Source: Desulfomonile tiedjei (GTDB lineage: Bacteria; Desulfobacterota; Desulfomonilia; Desulfomonilales; Desulfomonilaceae). Taken from it: a stretch of 5,517 nucleotides of DNA. Every line of letters starts with the position of its first letter. Position 1 is the first letter of the stretch. Below are positions 1 to 5,517 of the stretch, in pieces. The translations under genes were made by a program, and so were the position numbers. The notes beneath the pieces were generated by a model. That model made no database searches. It saw only the letters and a program-made list of their open reading frames with translations, and had not been told where the DNA came from. Location: contig DYRE01000157.1 of NCBI GenBank assembly GCA_020718965.1, positions 1-5,517 of the forward strand, read 5' to 3'.

Positions 1-1676
1 TTCTGGTCAGCGAAAAAATCGTAAGGGAAGATATATTTACTTCAATACACATTGAAGAATTTGAAGTAATGGCCCGCGATACGAAGCTGGGTAAAGAAGA
101 AATCACCAGAGACATACCGAATGTGGGGGATGAGGGTCTCAAATATCTGGATGAGGCTGGAATAATAAGCGTTGGGGCCGAAGTTAAGGCGGGCGATATA
201 TTGGTCGGGAAAATTACTCCCAAGGGTGAAAACCAGTTAAGTCCTGAAGAGAAGCTACTTAGGGCAATTTTCGGTGAAAAGGCCGGCGATGTTCGAGATA
301 CCTCACTTAGGGTACCTCCCGGAGTTGAGGGCATAGTAATTGACGCCAGAATCTTTTCTCGAAAAGGCACCGACAAGGATAGCCGCAGCATTTCCATAGA
401 GACCGATGAAATCAAGAAGCTGAACAAAGACAGGGATGATGAACTCAGAATAGTTGAAGAAGGAGCTCGCGAGAGAATCCGAAGTATGCTTCTTGGAAAA
501 GAGGTTGCTGCAGCGCTTGTTGATACTCAAACAGGTGAAAATTATCTGAAGAAAAATGACCCTATTACAAACCACGTGATTGACACGGTTCCATTAGAAC
601 TTCTTCGTAATGTGTCGCTGAAAAGTTCCGACGCCACGGTTGAAGATGAAGTTGTAAAAATAATTGAACGTTTCAGCGATCAAAAACATTTCTGGAGAAT
701 GCATTTTGAAGAAAAGATTAGCCGCCTGAAAAAAGGCGATGAGCTTCCTCCCGGAGTAATCAAACTTGTTAAGGTATACATTGCCATAAAACGCAAGCTG
801 TCGGTTGGCGATAAAATGGCGGGTCGTCACGGAAACAAGGGCGTGCTCTCCAGAATTCTTCCTGAGGAGGATATGCCGTATTTTGCTGATGGAACTCCGG
901 TGGAGATCGTATTGAACCCCTTGGGTGTTCCCTCTCGAATGAATGTCGGACAAATTCTCGAGACACACCTGGGTTGGGCAGCTAGAGGCTTAGGTGAATC
1001 ACTTAACCGATTAATTAAAGAGAATTACTCGTTAGATAAAATTCGTGATCGGCTTTTGGAGATATTTGAAGTTAATGAGTATGAAAGGCGAGTGAAGATT
1101 CAAAAAATAATAGAAGAAATGGACGAAGAAACCTTGAGAAAATTTGCCATTTCTTTATTTCCAGGAGTTCCCATCGCCACTCCTGTTTTTGACGGGGCGC
1201 GGGAATCCGAAATCAAGGATCTTCTCGAAAACGCGGGATTTCCTGCCGGAGGTCAAACCCAGCTATATGACGGAAGAACCGGAGAACCTTTTGACACAGT
1301 GGTAACCGTAGGCATCATCTACATGATGAAACTTCACCATCTGGTCGATGATAAAATCCACGCTAGGGCAATAGGGCCGTATTCTCTGGTAACTCAGCAG
1401 CCTCTGGGTGGAAAGGCTCAATTTGGTGGGCAGAGATTGGGTGAAATGGAAGTCTGGGCTATGGAATCTTATGGCGCCGCTTATTCCCTTCAGGAGTTTT
1501 TGACGGTGAAATCAGATGATGTGACAGGACGCACAAGAATGTATGAAAGCATTGTCAAAGGGACAAATGTTCTTGAACCGGGATTACCGGAATCCTTTAA
1601 TGTATTGGTGAAGGAGATTAAATCTTTAGGGCTCGACGTGGAGCTTCTGGAGAGTGATCCCGGGGCAGTGGCTTAA
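1..1676 (+). CDS. rpoB: DNA-directed RNA polymerase subunit beta, C-terminal part (5' end outside window)
   Basis: Beta is one of the two large catalytic subunits of RNA polymerase and pairs with alpha, beta-prime and omega. The frame is open from base 3 (bases 1-2 belong to a split codon) to a TAA at 1674-1676, giving 557 residues, roughly the last 40% of a typical beta. The ATG at 69 is internal: the residues before it (EKIVREDIFTSIHIEEFEV) are conserved beta sequence. Landmarks in order are RDTKLG, EEITRDIPNVG, LLRAIFGEKA, KLSVGDKMAGRHGNKG (codons for the active-site lysines matching E. coli K1065 and K1073 at 813 and 837), NPLGVPSRMN, FDGA, and DDKIHARAIGPYSLVTQQPL (histidine matching E. 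coli H1237 at 1359). The tail is the usual SFNVLVKEIKSLGLDVELLE. The stretch at about 345-750, between the VPPGVEGIVID strand and DELPPGV, corresponds to the E. coli SI2 position; Firmicutes lack it. No frameshift or missing key residue is seen. It is followed by rpoC on the same strand. Confidence 0.99.
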   Translation, partial: LVSEKIVREDIFTSIHIEEFEVMARDTKLGKEEITRDIPNVGDEGLKYLDEAGIISVGAEVKAGDILVGKITPKGENQLSPEEKLLRAIFGEKAGDVRDTSLRVPPGVEGIVIDARIFSRKGTDKDSRSISIETDEIKKLNKDRDDELRIVEEGARERIRSMLLGKEVAAALVDTQTGENYLKKNDPITNHVIDTVPLELLRNVSLKSSDATVEDEVVKIIERFSDQKHFWRMHFEEKISRLKKGDELPPGVIKLVKVYIAIKRKLSVGDKMAGRHGNKGVLSRILPEEDMPYFADGTPVEIVLNPLGVPSRMNVGQILETHLGWAARGLGESLNRLIKENYSLDKIRDRLLEIFEVNEYERRVKIQKIIEEMDEETLRKFAISLFPGVPIATPVFDGARESEIKDLLENAGFPAGGQTQLYDGRTGEPFDTVVTVGIIYMMKLHHLVDDKIHARAIGPYSLVTQQPLGGKAQFGGQRLGEMEVWAMESYGAAYSLQEFLTVKSDDVTGRTRMYESIVKGTNVLEPGLPESFNVLVKEIKSLGLDVELLESDPGAVA

Positions 1677-1752
1677 ATGTGTTTGCAGGACCTGAGTCTC
1701 CGAAAGACCGGAAGCGCATAACAGCCAACTACTGAGGAAATGATGAGAAGAA

Positions 1753-1770
1753 AATCACTTTTGGGTGATT
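1753..1770 (+). other. Small inverted repeat (hairpin 1)
   Basis: AATCAC at 1753-1758 and GTGATT at 1765-1770 are perfectly complementary, giving a 6-bp stem with a 6-base loop (TTTTGG). The stem is AT-rich and no T-tract follows, so it is unlikely to terminate transcription. It could be a processing site or chance. Confidence 0.35.
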
Positions 1771-1785
1771 GATATAGAACCTTGA

Positions 1786-1813
1786 TGGGCGATAACCTAA
1801 AATCTATCGCCTA
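1786..1813 (+). promoter_or_regulatory. Inverted repeat in rpoC leader (hairpin 2)
   Basis: GGCGATA at 1788-1794 and TATCGCC at 1805-1811 are perfectly complementary (7 bp). A G-U pair (1787/1812) and a U-A pair (1786/1813) extend this to 9 bp around a 10-base loop. The following bases (CTAAAT) are not a T-tract, so it does not look like an intrinsic terminator. Its 5' arm can instead pair with a downstream segment at 1825-1832, which makes it one half of a possible two-state structure. Confidence 0.45.
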
Positions 1814-1815
1814 AA

Positions 1816-1858
1816 TCCCTCGAGGCCCATTAGGCCATTTCCCCAAAAAATGGAGGGA
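1816..1858 (+). promoter_or_regulatory. Possible Shine-Dalgarno-sequestering stem upstream of rpoC
   Basis: TCCCTC at 1816-1821 is a perfect complement of GAGGGA at 1853-1858, which contains the rpoC ribosome binding site. The enclosed segment contains a second small hairpin (GGCC 1824-1827 with GGCC 1833-1836, loop CATTA). If it forms, it would hide the rpoC ribosome binding site. A competing pairing, CCATTT (1835-1840) with AAATGG (1848-1853), covers only the first two bases of the site. A six-base complement to a purine-rich ribosome binding site can arise by chance, so the role is tentative. Confidence 0.3.
1852..1857 (+). promoter_or_regulatory. rpoC ribosome binding site (GGAGGG)
   Basis: GGAGGG ends 4 bases before the ATG at 1862. 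It is a strong match to the anti-Shine-Dalgarno sequence at a short but workable spacing. It supports the ATG at 1862 as the rpoC start, in agreement with the conserved N-terminus that follows. Confidence 0.85.
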
Positions 1859-1861
1859 AGA

Positions 1862-4800
1862 ATGGAAGACGTTTATTATAGTTTTTTTGAAAAACCTAAA
1901 GATCCTTTAAATTTTTGCGCCGTGAAGATATCACTCGCGTCTCCAGAAAAAATTCGGGAATGGAGTCATGGCGAAGTTAAGAAACCCGAAACCATAAATT
2001 ATAGAACTTTCAAACCGGAACGAGATGGCCTCTTTTGTGCAAAAATCTTTGGGCCAGTCAAAGATTTTGAATGTAACTGCGGCAAGTACAAGAGGATGAA
2101 ACATCGAGGCACGATCTGTGAAAAATGTGGCGTAGAAGTCATACAATCCAAGGTTCGCAGGGAGAGAATGGGCCACATAGAGTTAGCTACTCCTGTTGCT
2201 CATATTTGGTTTCTAAAAAGTCTGCCAAGCCGAATTGGATCGCTTTTGGACCTTACGCTAAAGGAAGTGGAAAGAGTTTTATATTTTGAATCCTATCTGG
2301 TTATCTCACCCGGGAACACTGGCCTTAAACCGGGAGAACTAATTAATGAAGAGAAATATCACCAAACAAGAGAAGAGTTTGGAAAAGATATCGGCAATTT
2401 CGAAGCCCTAATGGGTGGAGAAGCTGTGAGACTAATGCTTGAAAGGTTGGATTTGATCACGGAAAGCGTAAGGCTTAGGGAGGAAATGAGGGATTCTTCT
2501 TCAGAAGCTAAAAGAAAAAAACTTGCCAAAAGACTTAGGGTCCTGGAGGCGTTAAAAGGGATCGAACCGGAAGCTTTAATTGCTGAACTCTCAATCGTTT
2601 CGGAATCATTTGACCCAGAGAGCGAGAAGGGTAGATTTGTAAGTGAACTCCTTCAATCGGCTCAGGAAATTTTAGTAAAGTGGAGAGAAACTGAGGATTG
2701 GGAAGTTCGCAAGCAACTAGCCTTTGTCGAGATCAAAAACATCATTGATAGATTGGGTCGTTCCAGGATAGTTCACCCCGAACACTTGGGAAAATTTCGC
2801 CATTGGCAAAATCCTGCGTGGATGATTCTGACTACGGTTCCAGTAATACCCCCTGATTTGAGACCCCTTGTTCCACTAGACGGGGGCCGTTTCGCAACTT
2901 CGGATCTCAATGATCTTTATCGAAGAGTAATCAACAGGAATAACCGACTGAAAAGGCTAAAAGAGCTTAATGCGCCGGAAATCATTCTACGAAATGAAAA
3001 AAGAATGCTCCAGGAAGCCGTTGACGTTCTTTTCGACAATGGAAGAAGAGGACGGCTAATCACAGGTCCTAACAAGAGGCCTCTCAAGTCACTTTCAGAC
3101 ATGCTCAAAGGAAAACAGGGCCGTTTCAGGCAAAATCTGCTGGGCAAACGAGTGGATTACTCGGGTAGATCAGTAATCGTGGTGGGTCCAGATTTGCGAT
3201 TGCATCAGTGTGGGCTGCCCAAACGGATGGCTCTGGAGTTGTTTAAACCATTCATCTACAACAAGCTTGAAGAACGGGGATTCGTTACAACCATAAAAAG
3301 CGCCAAAAAACTGGTAGAAAAAGAAACACCTGAAGTTTGGGATATTTTGGAAGATGTTGTGAAAGAATACCCAGTGTTGTTAAACCGAGCTCCAACGCTT
3401 CACAGACTGGGGATACAAGCATTTGAACCAATTTTGGTGGAAGGTAAAGCTATACAACTGCATCCGCTTGTTTGTACCGCCTTTAATGCAGATTTCGATG
3501 GTGATCAGATGGCTGTTCACATTCCTCTGTCCATTGAAGCGCAGGTTGAAGCTCGAGTTCTGATGATGAGTACGAACAACATACTTTCCCCCGCTCACGG
3601 GAAGCCAATTATTGTGCCTACTCAGGACATAGTTCTTGGACTGTATTATCTGACTCGAGAGGCCGTAGATACTGAAGGGGAGCGAGAACCAAAGAAGTTC
3701 TTCGGACCGGACGAAGTTCGCGTGGCCCATGACTCCGGGAAACTTGGAATACATGATCGAATCCTAATCCGTGAAAATGGTGAAATGATCCCGACCACTG
3801 TCGGAAGAATTCTTCTGAGGGAGGTTGTTCCAGAAGAAATTTCATTTTCATCGATCAACAAGGTGATGAAAAAGAAAGAATTGGCTAATCTGATTGACGA
3901 AGCATACCGCAAATGCGGCGACAAGAAGACTGTAATTCTCGCTGATCGACTAAAAGACATGGGGTATCATTATGCTACCAAGGCCGGGATTTCAATCTGT
4001 GTTAATGACATGAAGATTCCCGATTCCAAAAAGGAGATTATAGATAAGGCTCGCAGAGAGGTTCTTGAAATACAGGACCAGTACAAGGAAGGGCTCATTA
4101 CGGACGGCGAGAGATATAACAAAGTTATAGACATATGGGCTCGCGCCAATGAAGACATTTCTGAAAGAATGATGAACGGGCTGCGTTTTAGTTCTGTGGA
4201 GCTAGCTGATGGAACTGAAAAGAAAGTAGAGAGTTTTAATCCGATCTACATGATGGCTGATTCAGGAGCCAGAGGTAGCACTCAGCAAATCAGGCAGCTT
4301 GCGGGAATGCGTGGGTTGATGGCGAAACCCACGGGAGAAATCATAGAGACTCCTATTGAGGCCAACTTCAGAGAAGGTCTAACTGTTTTGCAGTACTTCA
4401 TTTCAACACATGGCGCTCGTAAGGGTCTAGCGGATACAGCTCTCAAAACCGCCAATTCAGGTTATCTAACCCGAAGACTTGTCGATGTAGCCCAGGACGC
4501 AATAATTAATGAAAAAGACTGCGGCACGCTTGATGGAATAGAAATGTCATCTTTAGAAGAAGGTGGTGAAATAATCGAACATGTTGCAGATAGAATTCTC
4601 GGAAGAGTCGCCCTGGAGGACATAGAACATCCATATTCAGGGGAAATAATAGTTAAGGCAAACGAGGAAATTAAAGAAGAACATCGTGACAAAATACAGG
4701 ATGCCGGCGTTGATCAGGTTCGAATAAGATCGGTCTTGACATGTCAGGCGAAGAGAGGCGTTTGTAGCCTTTGTTACGGGCGCGACCTGGCTCATGGGAA

Positions 4801-5517
4801 AATGGTAAACATAGGTGAGGCGGTAGGGATAATAGCGGCGCAATCTATTGGAGAGCCGGGGACGCAGTTGACCATGAGGACCTTTCATATAGGAGGCACC
4901 GCATCTCTAAAAAGGAACATCATTTCAGCCAGGAAAAGGGGCTCTGTATTAATTGAGAAAGAAAAAGACAAACCTAAAGCTCTAATTGTCTACGAAGATT
5001 TTTCTATTGACAAGGCGGAAGTGGACGAATGGCTTGTTGATGATGCCCAAACATTGAGAGAGGATTCGTTCCTCTACAGAGGTAAGAATCATTTCCCCAC
5101 CGAGGCCGAAATGATGGGTGGTAAAATAGTGATTTCCTCTGACAAGAAATCTTTCACTCTCCAGGATGGCGAAGGAACACGAAAAAAATTCGAACTCCCA
5201 AGTGGAACCCGAATTATCGTCAGAGCCAATTCCGAGGTCCTTCCTCTCTCATTCATATTTGACAGCACGACCAATGAGCCGAGGATGTCAGAAGCTGAAA
5301 AACGTGGTGGGATCTTGAAACTGTTAAGCAAAGAAAAGGGAAAATACAATTATCGCTTGTATGAGCGCTACCCAGTCATGGACTACATGAATGTAAAGAT
5401 TCAGGATGGTGACAAAATCGAGTCTGAAGGGCAAGTTCTTTTAGAATGGCTCGGGTCTAGCTCTTCTCAGGTTTTCTCAAGAAATGAAGGTAAGGTTCAG
5501 TTCATTGATTTGAAGAC
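1862..5517 (+). CDS. rpoC: DNA-directed RNA polymerase subunit beta-prime (3' end outside window)
   Basis: Beta-prime carries the catalytic metal site and the clamp of RNA polymerase. The frame is open from ATG 1862 (ribosome binding site GGAGGG upstream; MEDVYYSFFEKPKDPL is a normal N-terminus) to the window end: 1218 codons plus two bases, no stop. Landmarks by residue: Zn1 cysteines 71, 73, 86, 89; lid around D340 (PLDGGRFATSD); clamp helices about 350-393; switch 2 about 416-438 (KGKQGRFRQNLLGKR, VDYSGRSV); NRAPTLHR from 508; NADFDGD 542-548, with metal-binding D544, D546, D548; bridge helix about 842-877 (STHGARKGLADTALKTANSG); Zn2 cysteines 887, 961, 968, 971; trigger-loop helix with M1005, R1006, H1009 (E. 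coli M932, R933, H936). The E. coli offset is +1 at Zn1, +84 at NADFDGD and +73 from the bridge helix through Zn2 to the trigger loop, so indels can be placed. Two regions are enlarged: residues 231-317 and the SI3 region after 1015. If the missing C-terminus is E. coli-like, the full protein would be near 1580 residues against 1407 in E. coli. Confidence 0.99.
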   Translation, partial: MEDVYYSFFEKPKDPLNFCAVKISLASPEKIREWSHGEVKKPETINYRTFKPERDGLFCAKIFGPVKDFECNCGKYKRMKHRGTICEKCGVEVIQSKVRRERMGHIELATPVAHIWFLKSLPSRIGSLLDLTLKEVERVLYFESYLVISPGNTGLKPGELINEEKYHQTREEFGKDIGNFEALMGGEAVRLMLERLDLITESVRLREEMRDSSSEAKRKKLAKRLRVLEALKGIEPEALIAELSIVSESFDPESEKGRFVSELLQSAQEILVKWRETEDWEVRKQLAFVEIKNIIDRLGRSRIVHPEHLGKFRHWQNPAWMILTTVPVIPPDLRPLVPLDGGRFATSDLNDLYRRVINRNNRLKRLKELNAPEIILRNEKRMLQEAVDVLFDNGRRGRLITGPNKRPLKSLSDMLKGKQGRFRQNLLGKRVDYSGRSVIVVGPDLRLHQCGLPKRMALELFKPFIYNKLEERGFVTTIKSAKKLVEKETPEVWDILEDVVKEYPVLLNRAPTLHRLGIQAFEPILVEGKAIQLHPLVCTAFNADFDGDQMAVHIPLSIEAQVEARVLMMSTNNILSPAHGKPIIVPTQDIVLGLYYLTREAVDTEGEREPKKFFGPDEVRVAHDSGKLGIHDRILIRENGEMIPTTVGRILLREVVPEEISFSSINKVMKKKELANLIDEAYRKCGDKKTVILADRLKDMGYHYATKAGISICVNDMKIPDSKKEIIDKARREVLEIQDQYKEGLITDGERYNKVIDIWARANEDISERMMNGLRFSSVELADGTEKKVESFNPIYMMADSGARGSTQQIRQLAGMRGLMAKPTGEIIETPIEANFREGLTVLQYFISTHGARKGLADTALKTANSGYLTRRLVDVAQDAIINEKDCGTLDGIEMSSLEEGGEIIEHVADRILGRVALEDIEHPYSGEIIVKANEEIKEEHRDKIQDAGVDQVRIRSVLTCQAKRGVCSLCYGRDLAHGKMVNIGEAVGIIAAQSIGEPGTQLTMRTFHIGGTASLKRNIISARKRGSVLIEKEKDKPKALIVYEDFSIDKAEVDEWLVDDAQTLREDSFLYRGKNHFPTEAEMMGGKIVISSDKKSFTLQDGEGTRKKFELPSGTRIIVRANSEVLPLSFIFDSTTNEPRMSEAEKRGGILKLLSKEKGKYNYRLYERYPVMDYMNVKIQDGDKIESEGQVLLEWLGSSSSQVFSRNEGKVQFIDLK
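2552..2812 (+). other. About 80-residue insertion in beta-prime, before lid and clamp helices
   Basis: This is a protein-level feature inside rpoC, residues 231-317. In E. coli the strand ending LLEA is joined to PEWMILT by seven residues; here VLEA (ends 230) and PAWMILT (starts 318) are separated by 87, so about 80 are extra. The insert is in frame and charged. Much of it (for example SELLQSAQEILVKWRE and KQLAFVEIKNIIDRLG) reads as amphipathic helix. No cysteine pair, Walker motif or other catalytic signature is visible. It differs in position from the large Thermus beta-prime insertion, which lies further upstream. From E. coli structures this junction leads directly into the lid and clamp helices, so the extra piece should sit on the clamp near the RNA exit side. 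I do not recognise the fold. Confidence 0.75.
4907..5517 (+). other. Expanded SI3-like insertion in the beta-prime trigger loop (incomplete)
   Basis: This is a protein-level feature inside rpoC, from residue 1016 to the window end. The first trigger helix ends with TFHIGGTAS, and the sequence then leaves the conserved core as it does in bacteria with SI3, which is built of sandwich-barrel hybrid motif (SBHM) domains. From H1009 to the GKVQF strand (K1211) there are 202 residues; the corresponding E. coli stretch has about 98, so some 100 are extra. The segment YERYPVMDYMNVKIQDGD followed by ESEGQVLLEW matches the usual RERYPV, VKDGQKV, GQVLAEW pattern. An earlier segment (1086-1140) resembles it and may be a duplicate. 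The aspartate-proline motif that normally follows the EW is replaced by LGSSSSQ. The remainder of SI3 lies beyond the window. Confidence 0.7.

Larger units (their letters stand above)
1677..1861 (+). promoter_or_regulatory. rpoB-rpoC intergenic region with several possible RNA hairpins
   Basis: This 185-base gap has no credible gene; the longest + strand start-to-stop stretches are 14 codons (from 1677) and 10 codons (from 1740). Several inverted repeats are visible and listed separately. There is no hairpin followed by a T-run, so I see no Rho-independent terminator, in keeping with rpoB and rpoC being one transcript. The gap contains the leader and ribosome binding site of rpoC. A regulatory role is an inference from complementarity only. 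Confidence 0.5.

Noticed and set aside
303..968. Antisense ORFs opposite rpoB (303-575, 594-968, 769-966)
   Set aside because: They lie wholly opposite highly conserved rpoB codons, and their translations show no recognisable domain. They are shadows of the sense frame.
69..1676. ATG at 69 as a true gene start giving a 535-residue protein
   Set aside because: The frame is open to the left edge and the residues encoded at 3-68 are conserved beta-subunit sequence, so this ATG is internal to rpoB.
1677..1721. 14-codon ORF starting directly after the rpoB stop (TAAATG)
   Set aside because: It has no clear ribosome binding site and is too short to judge. The adjacent stop and start can arise by chance.
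1769..1796. Possible sigma-70 promoter (TTGATA at 1769-1774, 16-base spacer, GATAAC at 1791-1796)
   Set aside because: The -10 element is weak (4 of 6), the spacer is short, and such matches are common in AT-rich spacers. It overlaps the hairpin 2 arm, which explains the sequence equally well.
2552..2812. Intein, intron or mobile element as the explanation for the beta-prime insertion
   Set aside because: The segment is short, lacks the Cys/Ser start and His-Asn end of inteins, has no endonuclease motif or flanking direct repeats, and matches the gene's base composition.
1931..5349. Short ORFs of 62-124 codons in other frames within rpoC (for example 1931-2176, 2917-3147, 3646-3960, 5089-5349)
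   Set aside because: All lie inside the intact rpoC frame, have low-complexity Ser/Leu/Phe-rich translations typical of reversed coding sequence, and resemble no known family.
1862..5517. rpoC as a broken gene because no stop-bounded ORF is present
   Set aside because: I translated the frame codon by codon from 1862 to 5517 and found no stop and no shift; conserved motifs stay in one frame. The gene simply runs past the window edge.

Overview
This window is a stretch of the bacterial rpoB-rpoC operon. It holds the C-terminal part of the RNA polymerase beta subunit (positions 1-1676, cut at the left edge), a 185-base intergenic gap (1677-1861), and most of the beta-prime subunit (1862-5517, cut at the right edge). 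Both genes are on the + strand and both reading frames are intact. I see no tRNA, rRNA, mobile element, CRISPR array or phage gene, and nothing on the - strand that looks like a real gene.

The organism looks like a diderm (Gram-negative-type) bacterium. The beta subunit carries lineage-specific sequence before the KMAGRHGNKG motif, at the position of E. coli insertion SI2. The beta-prime subunit carries an SI3-like insertion inside the trigger loop. Firmicutes and Actinobacteria lack both. The start of beta-prime (FFEKPKDPL, SLASPEKIR, ETINYRTFKPE, DGLFCAKIFGP) reads like Deltaproteobacteria and related phyla, but I cannot fix the phylum. Base composition is moderate to slightly AT-rich and even across both genes, so there is no sign of recent transfer. 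rpoB and rpoC are separate, which excludes the fused arrangement of Helicobacter and Wolbachia.

The two proteins form the catalytic core of RNA polymerase. The window contains the beta lysines and histidine around the active site, and the beta-prime Zn1 site, lid, clamp helices, switch 2, NADFDGD metal-binding loop, bridge helix, Zn2 site and trigger-loop helix. All key residues are present, so the enzyme should be active.

No new multi-gene system is visible. The unusual points are within this housekeeping locus. First, beta-prime has about 80 extra residues (231-317) just before the lid and clamp helices. Second, the SI3 region is about 100 residues longer than the matching stretch in E. 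coli and may contain a duplicated SBHM-like module. Third, the intergenic leader of rpoC can form mutually exclusive hairpins, one of which would cover the rpoC ribosome binding site.
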